64,000 bases of DNA from an uncultured Caulobacterales bacterium (GTDB taxonomy: Bacteria > Pseudomonadota > Alphaproteobacteria > Caulobacterales > Caulobacteraceae): positions 1 through 64,000 of the forward strand of contig CAIOYC010000021.1 in the NCBI GenBank assembly GCA_903862425.1. The letters are read 5' to 3'. The notes beneath the pieces were generated by a model, which worked only from the letters and a program-made list of their open reading frames with translations, was not told where the DNA came from and searched no databases. The position numbers and the translations under genes were made by a program. Of the stretch, positions 35,596 to 44,607 are shown piece after piece. Numbering within the stretch: position 1 is the stretch's first letter; the number at the start of each line of letters is the position of its first letter.

Positions 35596-36645
35596 ATGAC
35601 CGCCCACGACACGACCCTGCCGGGCTCCACCCTGCGCAGCCCCGCGGATCTCGCCGCCGCCGGGCTCGTTGCGCCCGTGGCCCTGCCGGGTCTGGAGGCC
35701 GTGGCCGCCCGCTACGCCATCGCCATCACCCCCGCCAGCCTCGCCCTGATCGAGCCCGGCGACGCCGCCGACCCCATCGCCCGCCAGTTCGTGCCCACCG
35801 AGGCCGAACTGGTGATGGCCCCTGAAGAGCTGGCCGATCCGGTCGGCGACACGACGCACAGTCCGGTCGAGGGGATCGTGCATCGCTATCCCGACCGGGT
35901 GCTGCTGATGGCCACCCACACCTGCGCCACCTATTGCCGCTTCTGCTTTCGTCGCGAGAGCGTCGGGCAAGGGGACGGGACGCTTTCCGCCGGGGCGCTC
36001 GACGCCGCCATCGCCTATATCGCCGCCCACCCCGCGATCTGGGAGGTGATCCTCACCGGGGGAGATCCCCTGATCCTATCGCCTCGCCGCCTCGCCGCGA
36101 TCATGGACCGACTGGCGGGCATCGAGCATGTGAAGGTGGTGCGCCTGCATACCCGCATCCCGGCGGTAGAGCCGGAGCGGGTGTCTGACGCGTTGGTCGC
36201 GGCCCTGAAGCGGTCGGGCAAGGCGGTCTATGTCGCCCTGCACGCCAACCACCCGCGCGAACTCACGCCCACGGCCCGCGCCGCCTGCGCCCGGCTGATC
36301 GACGCGGGCGTTCCCATGTTGAGCCAGACCGTGCTGCTGAAGGGCGTCAATGACGATCCGCAGACGCTGGCCGCCTTGATGCGCGGCTTCGTGGAGAGCC
36401 GGATCAAGCCCTACTACCTGCACCATGGCGATCTCGCCCCCGGCACGTCGCACCTGCGCACGACGCTGGCGGAAGGACAGGCGCTGGTCGCCGGCCTGCG
36501 CGGCCACGTCTCGGGCCTGTGCAACCCCACCTATGTGCTCGACATCCCCGGCGGTCACGGCAAGGTCCCCGTGGGACCGGCCTATATCAGCGACGGCGAG
36601 GTCACCGACCCGTGGGGGCGAACTCATCCCTATCCGCGAGGTTAG
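35596..36645 (+). CDS. epmB: EF-P (R)-beta-lysine synthesis protein EpmB (KamA family radical SAM)
   Basis: Lysine 2,3-aminomutase of the EpmB type, making (R)-beta-lysine for EpmA. The 349 residues have the radical-SAM cluster Cys110-x3-Cys114-x2-Cys117 (CATYCRFC), the EVILTGGDPL block, VKVVRLHTRIPAVEPERV, and PLP-site residues in the HVSGLCNPTYVLDIPGGHGKVP segment. Length matches E. coli EpmB rather than the longer clostridial KamA. Directly downstream of epmA; start at 35596 follows a short gap. The EpmC hydroxylase gene is not in the window. Confidence 0.92.
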   Translation: MTAHDTTLPGSTLRSPADLAAAGLVAPVALPGLEAVAARYAIAITPASLALIEPGDAADPIARQFVPTEAELVMAPEELADPVGDTTHSPVEGIVHRYPDRVLLMATHTCATYCRFCFRRESVGQGDGTLSAGALDAAIAYIAAHPAIWEVILTGGDPLILSPRRLAAIMDRLAGIEHVKVVRLHTRIPAVEPERVSDALVAALKRSGKAVYVALHANHPRELTPTARAACARLIDAGVPMLSQTVLLKGVNDDPQTLAALMRGFVESRIKPYYLHHGDLAPGTSHLRTTLAEGQALVAGLRGHVSGLCNPTYVLDIPGGHGKVPVGPAYISDGEVTDPWGRTHPYPRG

Positions 36646-36691
36646 AGCGCAGAGAGCCACCCCGCCCACCAGTACACGCCGCTCCAACGCG

Positions 36692-37378
36692 CTATCCCAG
36701 CAGCGCCATCACGTTTTCACGTAGGACGGCTTTCACGGTCTGTGCGCGTTCGGCTTCGAAGTTGGGCCAATCCATCAGGTCGAGCAGGTGGTCACGATGG
36801 TGGTGCAGGGCCGTCATCTGGCTGAGGATGAAGATGGCGCGCAACCGGGCGATGGGGTCGTCGGCCTCTAGCCCGAGCGCGCAGGCGACGAGTGCGGTCG
36901 CCGTCGATTTGAGCGGAAAGGAAATGCCCTCGTTCACCACCGCGGAGGCGGGTCCCAGATCGTCGGTCTGGCACCGGCCGAGGAACCGGCTCCAACCCTC
37001 CGTCTCGACCCGCGCCATGGCGAAGTCCGCGGTCCATTCGATCAGGGTGCAGAGCGCCGCCACGGAAGCCTCGCGATCGCGGGCGGCGATAGCCGTTCGC
37101 GCCTCGTCGAGGGCCGGGCCGAGCACGAGCATCACCCGATCGACGATAGCCTGGCCGCAAGCGCGGTGCAGGCCTTCCTTGCTGTGGAAATAATACTGCA
37201 AGGCCGGGGGGTTGACCCCCGCCTCGGAGGCGATACGGCGCGTGGAGGCGCCCACATAGCCCTCCTCGGCAAAGACCACGAAGGCCGCCTCGATGATGCG
37301 CTCGCGCGTTTCCTCGCCGCGCGCATAGCCGCCTTCCACGGGTCGCCTCCGGGGCGAGGGCGCGGCCGAGCCGTCCAT
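36692..37378 (-). CDS. TetR/AcrR regulator with CecR-like C-terminal domain
   Basis: A 228-residue repressor-like protein. The N-terminal helix-turn-helix is clear: RERIIEAAFVVFAEEGYVGAS, TRRIASEAGVNPPALQYYFHS. The C-terminal ligand domain (about residues 95-228) resembles the DUF1956/CecR type (EWTADFAMARVETEGWSRFL, LRAIFILSQMTALHHHRDHL). In E. coli CecR controls drug-efflux genes. It is divergent from the emrA-emrB-OMF operon, so it most likely regulates that operon and itself. AAGGAGGA a few bases before 37378 fixes the start. Confidence 0.88.
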   Translation of the reverse strand: MDGSAAPSPRRRPVEGGYARGEETRERIIEAAFVVFAEEGYVGASTRRIASEAGVNPPALQYYFHSKEGLHRACGQAIVDRVMLVLGPALDEARTAIAARDREASVAALCTLIEWTADFAMARVETEGWSRFLGRCQTDDLGPASAVVNEGISFPLKSTATALVACALGLEADDPIARLRAIFILSQMTALHHHRDHLLDLMDWPNFEAERAQTVKAVLRENVMALLG

Positions 37379-37440
37379 GCGTTCTCCTCCTTGATCCGTT
37401 ATACGAGCTTCGTCAAAAACTGCCAGTCGCGAAACATATT

Positions 37441-37466
37441 CCAATTGACAGACATGTGCCGATTGG
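37441..37466. promoter_or_regulatory. candidate operator and -35 in the TetR/efflux divergent region
   Basis: CCAAT at 37441-37445 and ATTGG at 37462-37466 form an inverted repeat around a central ACATGT at 37452-37457. A perfect -35 hexamer TTGACA (37445-37450) overlaps the left arm and points toward emrA; the -10 at about 37468-37473 (CGAAAT) is poor. A repressor bound here would cover the emrA promoter. Confidence 0.45.
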
Positions 37467-37514
37467 ACGAAATCGCCTCGCCGGCGCTCCCCCGCCGGAG
37501 CCGGGAGCCCTCCC

Positions 37515-38696
37515 ATGGCGGACCAAGACCCCACGCCGGCGGGCGATGACGCGCGCGCATCCGTCCAGCAGCCCCAGGCCGCTGATGCCGGAAGTTCCCG
37601 GCCGAAGAAGCCTTCGCCACTCAAGAACCCGGTCGTGCGGATCGGGCTGATTCTGGCCGGGCTGGTCCTGATCGTTGTGTTGGCGATCGTCTTCATCGGC
37701 TGGTGGACGCACGGCCGTTTCGTGCAGAGCACCAACGACGCCTATGTGCGCGCCGACCAGGTGACCATCGCCCCCAAGGTGCAGGGCTATGTGGAGGCGG
37801 TTTATGTGGCCGATAACCAGGCGGTGGTTCCCGGCCAGCCGCTGGTGAAGATCGATGCGGCGACCTACGACGCCACTTTGGCCAGCCAGCTCGCCACCGT
37901 GGCGGCGCGCGAGGCGGATATCGAAGCCGCCAACCGCCAGGTCATACAACAACAGGCCGTGGTGGATCAGGCCCAGGCCCAGTTGAAAGGCGCGCAGGAC
38001 ACAGCAGCCTACGCCGCCAAGGAGGCGGAGCGTTATCGCCTGCTCTCGGCCCAAGGCGTGGAGACCCAGGCCCGCTACACCCAGGCCGTCAATCAGCGCG
38101 ACCAGGCGATCGCCACCGTCAAGTCCGACATCGCCCAGGGCGTACAGGCGACCCGCCAGGTCGCCACCCTCCAGGCGCAGGTCGGCCAGGCGCAGGCCCA
38201 GCTCAAGGCCGCCCAGGCCCAGGTGAAGTCGGCGCAGATCAATGTGGGCGATACGACCCTGCGCGCCTCGGTCGCCGGCAATATCGGCGACAAGACCGTC
38301 CGCGTCGGCCAGTTCGTGCAACCGGGGGCGCGGCTGATGTCGGTGGTCCCGGTGCAGGACGTCTATCTGGTGGCCAACTTCAAGGAGACCCAGATCGGCA
38401 AGATGCGCATCGGCCAGGCCGCGAGCGTGAAGATCGACGCCTTCGGCGGACGCAGGATCGACGCGGTGCTGGACAGTTTCGCCCCCGGCACCGGCGCCCA
38501 GTTCGCCCTCCTGCCGCCGGAGAACGCCACAGGCAACTTCACCAAGATCGTCCAGCGGGTGCCGGTGCGCTTTCGCCTTCGCCCACCCGCCGAGCTTCGC
38601 GACCACATCCTTCCCGGCCTATCCGCCACGGTGAGCGTGGACACGACCCAGGAACCGGAAACCCATCGCACCTCCGCGCCGGGATCGGTCCGGTGA
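37515..38696 (+). CDS. emrA: membrane fusion protein of an EmrAB-type drug efflux pump
   Basis: Periplasmic adaptor of 393 residues. One membrane helix lies at about 42-66 (VRIGLILAGLVLIVVLAIVF), followed by the split lipoyl domain (YVRADQVTIAPKVQGYVEAVYVAD as its start), a long Gln/Ala-rich coiled coil (about 120-245), and the second lipoyl/barrel half with TTLRASVAGNIGDKTVRVGQ and VVANFKETQI-like sequence. This is the EmrA/HlyD layout. Its stop overlaps the GTG start of emrB, and an outer-membrane factor follows, making a complete tripartite pump. Confidence 0.9.
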   Translation: MADQDPTPAGDDARASVQQPQAADAGSSRPKKPSPLKNPVVRIGLILAGLVLIVVLAIVFIGWWTHGRFVQSTNDAYVRADQVTIAPKVQGYVEAVYVADNQAVVPGQPLVKIDAATYDATLASQLATVAAREADIEAANRQVIQQQAVVDQAQAQLKGAQDTAAYAAKEAERYRLLSAQGVETQARYTQAVNQRDQAIATVKSDIAQGVQATRQVATLQAQVGQAQAQLKAAQAQVKSAQINVGDTTLRASVAGNIGDKTVRVGQFVQPGARLMSVVPVQDVYLVANFKETQIGKMRIGQAASVKIDAFGGRRIDAVLDSFAPGTGAQFALLPPENATGNFTKIVQRVPVRFRLRPPAELRDHILPGLSATVSVDTTQEPETHRTSAPGSVR

Positions 38697-40309
38697 CGGA
38701 CGCCGCCGCCGACGGGGCCTCAGCTCCGGCGAAAGGCCAGGTCCAAGGCCAAGCGCAGGAAAGCGCCTCGCTACAGGACTGGATCGCCGTGGTGGCCGGA
38801 GCGCTCGGCGCCCTCATCGCCTCGCTCGACATCTCCATCGTCAACTCCGCCCTGCCGCAGATCCAGGGCGAGATCGGCGCCAGCGGCACCGAAGGCACCT
38901 GGATCTCCACCGGCTATCTGGTCAGCGAAGTGGTGATGATCCCGCTGGCCGCCTGGCTGACGCGGGTGTTCGGCCTGCGCACCTTGCTGCTGCTCTGCGG
39001 CGGGCTGTTCACCGTCTTCTCCATGGTGTGTGGGATCGCACACGACCTGCCGACCATGATCCTGGGGCGGGTGGGACAGGGCTTCTTCGGCGGCGCTCTC
39101 ATTCCCACCGCCCAGACCATCGTGCGCACGCGCCTGCCGCCGCGCCAGATGCCCATCGGCATGACCATCTTCGGCCTGATCGTATTGCTCGGCCCGCTGC
39201 TTGGACCGGTGATCGGCGGCTGGCTCACGGAGAGCGCCTCCTGGCGCTGGTGTTTTTTCCTGAACCTGCCCATCGCCGGGGGACTGATCGCGCTCCTGTT
39301 GCTCGGCCTGCCGCACAATAAGTCTCGGCTCGACCAGTTCATCCGCGCCGACTGGCTCGGCATCGTCGGCATGACGGCGGGGCTGTCCTGCCTCACCGTG
39401 GTGCTGGAGGAGGGTCAGCGCGACCGCTGGTTCGAATCCAGCTTCATCGTCTTGCTGAGCGTGATCTCGGTGATCGGCTTCATCGTCCTCGGCATCGCCC
39501 AGGCCACGGTCAAACAGCCGGTGATCAAGCTGCGGCTGATGCTCAACCGCTCTTATGCCAGCGTGATCCTGATCATCGTCGTGGTCGGCATGGTGCTCTA
39601 CGGCATCCTCTACGTCCTGCCCCAGTTTCTCTCGATTATCGCGGGGTACAATTCCGAGCAGTCGGGGCGAATCCTGGCGGTCTCCGGCATTCCCGCCTTT
39701 CTGATGATGCCGATCCTGCCTCTGATCCTCGGCAAGGCACCGCTTCGTCTGACCGTGTTGCTCGGCCTGACGTGCTTCGCCCTGAGCTGCTTTATCGATA
39801 TCGGGCTGACCGCCGAGACCTCGGGCGACCATTTTGTCATCTCTCAGCTTCTGCGCGGGGTGGGACAGATCCTGGCCTTCATGCCGCTGAACCAGGCCTC
39901 GGTGGGGTCGGTGCCGCCGGAGGACGCGGCGGATGCGGCGGGCCTCTACAACATGGCGCGCAACCTCGGCGGATCGCTGGGACTGGCCCTGCTCGGCGTC
40001 TTCATCGACCGCCGGTCAGAGGCCCACGCCGACTATATCGGCCAGGCGGTGACGCAGAATTCCGACCTCGCTCAGGCCCGGTTGGCGGGACAGGCCGCCG
40101 GATTCGCCGCCACCAACGGCGGGGACATGGGCGCCGCCAACATGCAGGCGCTCACCGCCCTGGCCGGCACGGTGCGGCAGCAGGCGATGATCATCACCTA
40201 TTCCGAATGTTTCTGGATCCTCGGCATCGCCCTCATTGCGCTGATGCCGCTGGTCTTCCTGCTCAAGGCGCCGCCCAAGAGGTCGAGCGCGGCGGAGATG
40301 GCCCATTGA
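38693..40309 (+). CDS. emrB: DHA2-family 14-helix MFS drug exporter
   Basis: Inner-membrane proton-driven exporter of 538 residues with fourteen predicted helices. DHA2/EmrB motifs: IASLDISIVNSALPQIQGEIGA (motif D1, first helix), TWISTGYLVSEVVMIPLAAW, GLRTLLLLCGGLFTVFSM, and motif C LGPLLGPVIGGWLTESASWRW. It works with EmrA and the outer-membrane factor to move amphipathic toxic compounds across both membranes. Initiation is at a GTG at 38693 overlapping the emrA TGA. Substrates are unknown. Confidence 0.92.
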   Translation: MTDAAADGASAPAKGQVQGQAQESASLQDWIAVVAGALGALIASLDISIVNSALPQIQGEIGASGTEGTWISTGYLVSEVVMIPLAAWLTRVFGLRTLLLLCGGLFTVFSMVCGIAHDLPTMILGRVGQGFFGGALIPTAQTIVRTRLPPRQMPIGMTIFGLIVLLGPLLGPVIGGWLTESASWRWCFFLNLPIAGGLIALLLLGLPHNKSRLDQFIRADWLGIVGMTAGLSCLTVVLEEGQRDRWFESSFIVLLSVISVIGFIVLGIAQATVKQPVIKLRLMLNRSYASVILIIVVVGMVLYGILYVLPQFLSIIAGYNSEQSGRILAVSGIPAFLMMPILPLILGKAPLRLTVLLGLTCFALSCFIDIGLTAETSGDHFVISQLLRGVGQILAFMPLNQASVGSVPPEDAADAAGLYNMARNLGGSLGLALLGVFIDRRSEAHADYIGQAVTQNSDLAQARLAGQAAGFAATNGGDMGAANMQALTALAGTVRQQAMIITYSECFWILGIALIALMPLVFLLKAPPKRSSAAEMAH

Positions 40310-41760
40310 CCCGTTTGACCCGCCGCCTCCTGGCTCCGAGCCTTTTGATCTCAGGCGCACTCCTTTCCGGCTGCGTCGTCGGGCCTGATTATAAGGGGCC
40401 GCCCATCGTGGCCGCGAACGCCGCGAGTGCGCTCGCCTTCCATCGCGCCGACGCCACGGAGCCCAATGGCCAACCGCCCGCCCAATGGTGGGCGCTGCTC
40501 GGTGACGCGGAGCTGTCGCGCCTCATCGACGCGGCGCTCGCGGCGAGCCCCGACCTGGGGGCGGCGCGCGCCCGGATCGTGCAATCGCGCGCCGGACTGA
40601 AGAGCGCCCGCGCCGACCGCCTGCCCACCACCGGCAGCACGGCCGCGTATCTGCGCAGCAAGGGCCTGACCAGCTTCATCGGCGCCGGCCAGGCCGCGGC
40701 GGCAGGCGCGCCCTCGACGGTAGAAATCTATACGGCGGACTTCGACGCTACCTGGGAGATCGACCTGTTCGGCGGCAAGACCCGCGCCGCGGAAGGCGCC
40801 AAGGCCCAGGCCGACGCCACCCGGGCCGCCTATGACGGCGTGCAGGTAAGCCTGGAGGCCGAGGTGGCGCAGGCCTATGTGACCCTGCGCCAGTTGCAGC
40901 AGCGACTGGAGCTGTCCAGGCGCAATGCCGAGATCGAGCGCCGCATGCTTGACCTGACCCGCCAGCGTCGCGCGGGCGGGACGGCCTCCGACCTCGACGT
41001 GGAGCAGCTGAACAACCAGCTGCAGTCCACCGAAGCTGACCTCGTACCGCTGGCGGCGCGGATCACCGAGCAGTTCGACCGGCTGGCCGTGCTGACCGGC
41101 CGTGAACCCGGCGCGCTCGATGCCGAGCTGGCCCCCCTCGGCGTCCTGCCGACACCGCCCGCGACGGTGGCCGTGGGCGATCCGGCCGCCCTGCTGCGCC
41201 GTCGGCCGGACGTGCGCCAGGCCGAGCGCCAGTTGCAGCAGTACAACGCCGTGATCGGCCAGCGCACCGCCGACCTGTTCCCAAAGGTGACCCTGCTCGG
41301 CTCCATCGGCTATACGGCGCCGCAGCTTTCGCACCTGTTCGACAACGCCAACCAGACCAGCGCCGCCGCGCCCTTCCTGCAATGGACACCCTTCGACTTC
41401 GGCCGTACCCGAGCAAAGATCGCCGAGGCTCGCGGCGCCTATGAGGAGGCCATCGCCAATTATCGCAGGACGGTCCTGAGCGCCTTGCAGGACGCGGAAA
41501 CTTCATTGTCCCGCTACGGCCGGCAGCGCGACAGCCTGACGGGATTGCTCCGCGTGGAGGCCTCCGCCGACCGTTCCGCGAGCCTGCAGGCGCTCCGCGA
41601 AAAGGGCGGAACAGCGACGACGATCGACGTTCTGGACACGGAGCTTCGCCGCGCGCAGGCGCAGCAGGGCGTCCTCGACGCCCAGGCCCAGTTGACCCAG
41701 GATTACATCGCTCTCCAAAAGAGCCTTGGCCTCGGTTGGAGCCAATTCGTGACAGAATAG
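40306..41760 (+). CDS. outer-membrane efflux lipoprotein (NodT/OprM family)
   Basis: TolC-like outer-membrane channel of 484 residues. A lipoprotein signal ends in SGALLSGCVVGPDY, lipidating the Cys near residue 24. Then come the two OEP repeats (WWALLGDAELSRLIDAALAA, and later LLRRRPDVRQAERQLQQYNAV) and the C-terminal SLQALREKGGTATTIDVLD block. It starts at TTG 40306, overlapping the emrB TGA, and completes the efflux operon. A hairpin follows at its stop. Confidence 0.9.
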   Translation: MTRLTRRLLAPSLLISGALLSGCVVGPDYKGPPIVAANAASALAFHRADATEPNGQPPAQWWALLGDAELSRLIDAALAASPDLGAARARIVQSRAGLKSARADRLPTTGSTAAYLRSKGLTSFIGAGQAAAAGAPSTVEIYTADFDATWEIDLFGGKTRAAEGAKAQADATRAAYDGVQVSLEAEVAQAYVTLRQLQQRLELSRRNAEIERRMLDLTRQRRAGGTASDLDVEQLNNQLQSTEADLVPLAARITEQFDRLAVLTGREPGALDAELAPLGVLPTPPATVAVGDPAALLRRRPDVRQAERQLQQYNAVIGQRTADLFPKVTLLGSIGYTAPQLSHLFDNANQTSAAAPFLQWTPFDFGRTRAKIAEARGAYEEAIANYRRTVLSALQDAETSLSRYGRQRDSLTGLLRVEASADRSASLQALREKGGTATTIDVLDTELRRAQAQQGVLDAQAQLTQDYIALQKSLGLGWSQFVTE

Positions 41761-41778
41761 GCGCCACCGCGTGGCGCT
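41760..41778 (+). terminator. hairpin at the end of the efflux operon
   Basis: GCGCCAC at 41761-41767 pairs with GTGGCGC at 41771-41777 over a three-base loop, directly after the stop codon. The following bases are not a clean T run. Confidence 0.42.
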
Positions 41779-41859
41779 ATCGCGTGTTTAGCGCACCGAA
41801 ACCGTGCCTTCTGCAACACAGACTTACCTTTATGGCGTCACGGCGGCGGCATTGAGGTT

Positions 41860-41876
41860 GCACATGTCGCAAGTGC
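41860..41876. promoter_or_regulatory. imperfect palindrome upstream of the TonB-dependent receptor
   Basis: GCACATG at 41860-41866 and CAAGTGC at 41870-41876 are inverse with one mismatch, around a TCG centre, 63 bases before the receptor start. A possible operator for a nutrient-responsive regulator; not a recognisable Fur box. Confidence 0.35.
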
Positions 41877-41938
41877 GAGTAGGTGCAGCCCTCAATAAAC
41901 GTCCGGCGGCGCCGGGAGAAACCCTGAGGGAGGCGAAC

Positions 41939-44491
41939 ATGAATCGCACCGACCGCCGGCTGTTGGCCAGCGCATCCGCTATCTGTCTTTTGACCGCCAT
42001 GACGGCCGGCCACGCCGCCGCCCAAAGCGCCACGGCCCCCGCGCCAGCGAGCGCCTCGACCAGCGGCCCGTCCAACGTAGACGAGATTGTCGTCACCGCT
42101 CAAAAGCGTACTCAGAGCCTGCAGGACGTGCCGATCGTGGTCACCACGGTCAGCCACCAACTGCTCCAAGATACGGGCGTCAAAGACATCAAGGACCTGT
42201 CGCTCCTGACGCCGGGCCTGCTCGTCACCTCCACCACCTCGGAAGCCTCCACCACCGCCCGCATCCGCGGCATCGGCACCGTGGGCGACAACCCTGGCCT
42301 GGAAAGCTCGGTCGGCGTGGTGATCGACGGCGTCTATCGCCCGCGTAACGGCGTCGGCTTCGGCGACCTCGGCGATGTGGATCGCATCGAAGTGCTGAAG
42401 GGTCCGCAAGGCACCCTGTTCGGCAAGTCCACCTCGGCCGGCGTCATCAACATCGTCACCGCACCGCCCAAGTTCAATTTCGGCGCCAATGCCGAAGCGA
42501 CCTTCTCCAACTACGGCGGATACGGCGGCTCGGCCGAAGTGACCGGCCCGCTGATCGCCGACAAGGTGGCCGGCAGCCTCTACTTCGCCGACCGCCAGCG
42601 CGACGGCTATTTCGACGTCAACACCGGCGCGGGTCCGAACACGCGTCACGAAGACACCAACCGCGACTTCTACACGATCCGCGGTCAAATCCTGGCGCTG
42701 CCGGACAATAATACGACGGTCCGCTTCATCGCCGACTACAGCCACCGGACCGAGCACTGCTGTATCGCCACGGTGATCCGCCCCGGCGAGACCAACGCCA
42801 TCGTCGGCGCCCTGGCCGGCGGCGTGGGCGAAGGCGACGGCGCCAACCCCTATGCGCGGAACGCCTATTCCAACCGTCCGGACCTGTCGAACACCACCGA
42901 CGGCGGCCTCTCGCTCCAGATCGACTACAAGATCCCGAGCATGAACGCGTCGGTGACCTCGATCACGGCCTGGCGGGACTGGAAGACCGTGGGCGGCTTC
43001 GACGCCGACTTCTCGACCGCCGACCTGCTGTACCTGCCCAGCAATGACAGCAACAGCAACGAGTTCCGTCAGTTCAGCCAGGAGCTCCGCTTCGCCGGCA
43101 ACTACGGCAAGATCGACTATCTGGTGGGCGGCTTCATCGGCCACGAGGATCTGCGTTCGAACTCCAGCGTGCTGTTCGGCAACCAGTTCGGCACCTATCT
43201 CAGCCTGCTGTTCTCCGGCGGCGCCAACCCCGCCTTCCTGAACGGCTCGCCCTTCAACCTCTTCACGCCCGGCGGCGCCAACTATGTCGGCGGCAACGGC
43301 TCGGTGGACCATTACAAGCAGGCCAACGACAGCTATTCGGTGTTCACCAACGACACCTTCCACCTGACCAACAAGCTTGAGCTCAATATCGGCCTGCGCT
43401 TCACCGACGACATCAAGGTTCTGAACAACACCGACCAGAACATCGGCAACGGCGCGGCCTGTCAGGCCCTGGCCAATGTCGGCGCCTACTATAACTCGCT
43501 GCCCGCCGGCGCCACCAAGACCGCTCTGGCCGCGATCGCCGGCGTCATCCAGCCCGCTGGCTGTCTGCCGTTCGAGAGCCCCGGCTTCAATAACTTCACC
43601 AACCATCAGGCGGAGAGCGAGCAGGAAGTCACCGGAACGGCGAAGCTGAACTATCGCTTCGACCCGCGCCTGCTGGTCTACGCATCCTACGCGCGTGGCT
43701 ATAAGGCCGGCGGGTTCAACCTCGACCGCGTCCAGTGCACCATCGGCGTGGACGCCGGCTGCAACCCTGGCACGGCGGCGACCATCACCCCGGTCCGCGA
43801 CACCAGCTTCCCCGGCGAATTCGTGAACTCTTATGAGATCGGTGAAAAGGCGACCCTGCTTAACCGCAAGCTCTCGCTCAACGCCACCCTGTTCTACCAG
43901 GAGTTCACCAACTTCCAGCTGAACACTTTCAACGGCCTCGTGTTCGTGGTGGATTCGGTGCCGAAAATCATCAGCAAGGGCATTGATACCGATTTCGTCT
44001 ACTTCCCGATCCGCGACCTGTCCTTCCAGGGCGGTCTGACCGTGGCTGACACCCGCTACGACCTGAACTCCTCCCAGGTCGCGGCGCTGAACGCCCGCAC
44101 CGGTTTCCTTGGATCGGGCGGTTCGCGCCTGTCCCTGGCGCCGCTGTATTCGGCCTCGCTCTCGGCCACCTATACCTACCACCTGAACGATGCCTACAAG
44201 ATGCGCTTCAACGTCGGTTCGAAGTACTCCTCCGGCTACAACACCGGTTCGGATCTCGACCCCGGCAAGAAGCAAGCCGGCTTCGCCCTGTTCAACGCCC
44301 GCGTCGCCTTCGCCCCGACCAACGACCAGTGGGCCGTGGAGCTTTGGGCCGAGAACCTGTTCGACCGCAACTACAAGCAGGTGGCGTTCGACAGCGGCTA
44401 TCAGAACGTGCCGACCAACAGCACCGGCGTGCTGGACGCCTTCCTCGGCGCGCCGCGCACCTTCGGCGTGACCTTCCGCGCCAAGTACTGA
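41939..44491 (+). CDS. TonB-dependent outer-membrane receptor
   Basis: Outer-membrane transporter of 850 residues for an unknown ligand. The signal peptide ends near AAAQS (about residue 29). A TonB-box-like VDEIVVTAQKR lies at about 47-57, followed by the plug domain (DVPIVVTTVSHQLLQD to IEVLKGPQGTLFGKSTSAGV) and a 22-strand barrel ending in the C-terminal aromatic pattern PRTFGVTFRAKY. No N-terminal STN signalling domain is present, so it is not a surface-signalling receptor. It belongs to the large sphingomonad/caulobacter type of receptors often used for sugars, aromatics or vitamins. GAGGGAGG lies at 41926-41933. Confidence 0.92.
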   Translation: MNRTDRRLLASASAICLLTAMTAGHAAAQSATAPAPASASTSGPSNVDEIVVTAQKRTQSLQDVPIVVTTVSHQLLQDTGVKDIKDLSLLTPGLLVTSTTSEASTTARIRGIGTVGDNPGLESSVGVVIDGVYRPRNGVGFGDLGDVDRIEVLKGPQGTLFGKSTSAGVINIVTAPPKFNFGANAEATFSNYGGYGGSAEVTGPLIADKVAGSLYFADRQRDGYFDVNTGAGPNTRHEDTNRDFYTIRGQILALPDNNTTVRFIADYSHRTEHCCIATVIRPGETNAIVGALAGGVGEGDGANPYARNAYSNRPDLSNTTDGGLSLQIDYKIPSMNASVTSITAWRDWKTVGGFDADFSTADLLYLPSNDSNSNEFRQFSQELRFAGNYGKIDYLVGGFIGHEDLRSNSSVLFGNQFGTYLSLLFSGGANPAFLNGSPFNLFTPGGANYVGGNGSVDHYKQANDSYSVFTNDTFHLTNKLELNIGLRFTDDIKVLNNTDQNIGNGAACQALANVGAYYNSLPAGATKTALAAIAGVIQPAGCLPFESPGFNNFTNHQAESEQEVTGTAKLNYRFDPRLLVYASYARGYKAGGFNLDRVQCTIGVDAGCNPGTAATITPVRDTSFPGEFVNSYEIGEKATLLNRKLSLNATLFYQEFTNFQLNTFNGLVFVVDSVPKIISKGIDTDFVYFPIRDLSFQGGLTVADTRYDLNSSQVAALNARTGFLGSGGSRLSLAPLYSASLSATYTYHLNDAYKMRFNVGSKYSSGYNTGSDLDPGKKQAGFALFNARVAFAPTNDQWAVELWAENLFDRNYKQVAFDSGYQNVPTNSTGVLDAFLGAPRTFGVTFRAKY

Positions 44492-44498
44492 TGACGCG

Positions 44499-44527
44499 TC
44501 GGGCGGAGGCCATGCGCCTCCGCCCGA
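44499..44527 (+). terminator. perfect 12-bp stem hairpin after the TonB-dependent receptor
   Basis: The stem 44499-44510 pairs perfectly with 44516-44527 (core GGGCGGAGGC / GCCTCCGCCC) over a five-base loop, eight bases after the stop. Four T appear a few bases later, so the U tract is weak. It separates the receptor from the MMPL gene. Confidence 0.6.
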
Positions 44528-44607
44528 TCTCACTTTTGCGGGCTTGCGCTTCGGCCGATCATCGGCCTGACAATCCCTCGCTGCCGGGATAAGGCTCACC
44601 TTCGTTC

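Noticed and set aside
41777-44599. 940-codon open frame on the minus strand opposite the TonB-dependent receptor
   Set aside because: His/Gly/Val/Glu-rich shadow of the receptor gene, which has full signal, plug and barrel motifs.
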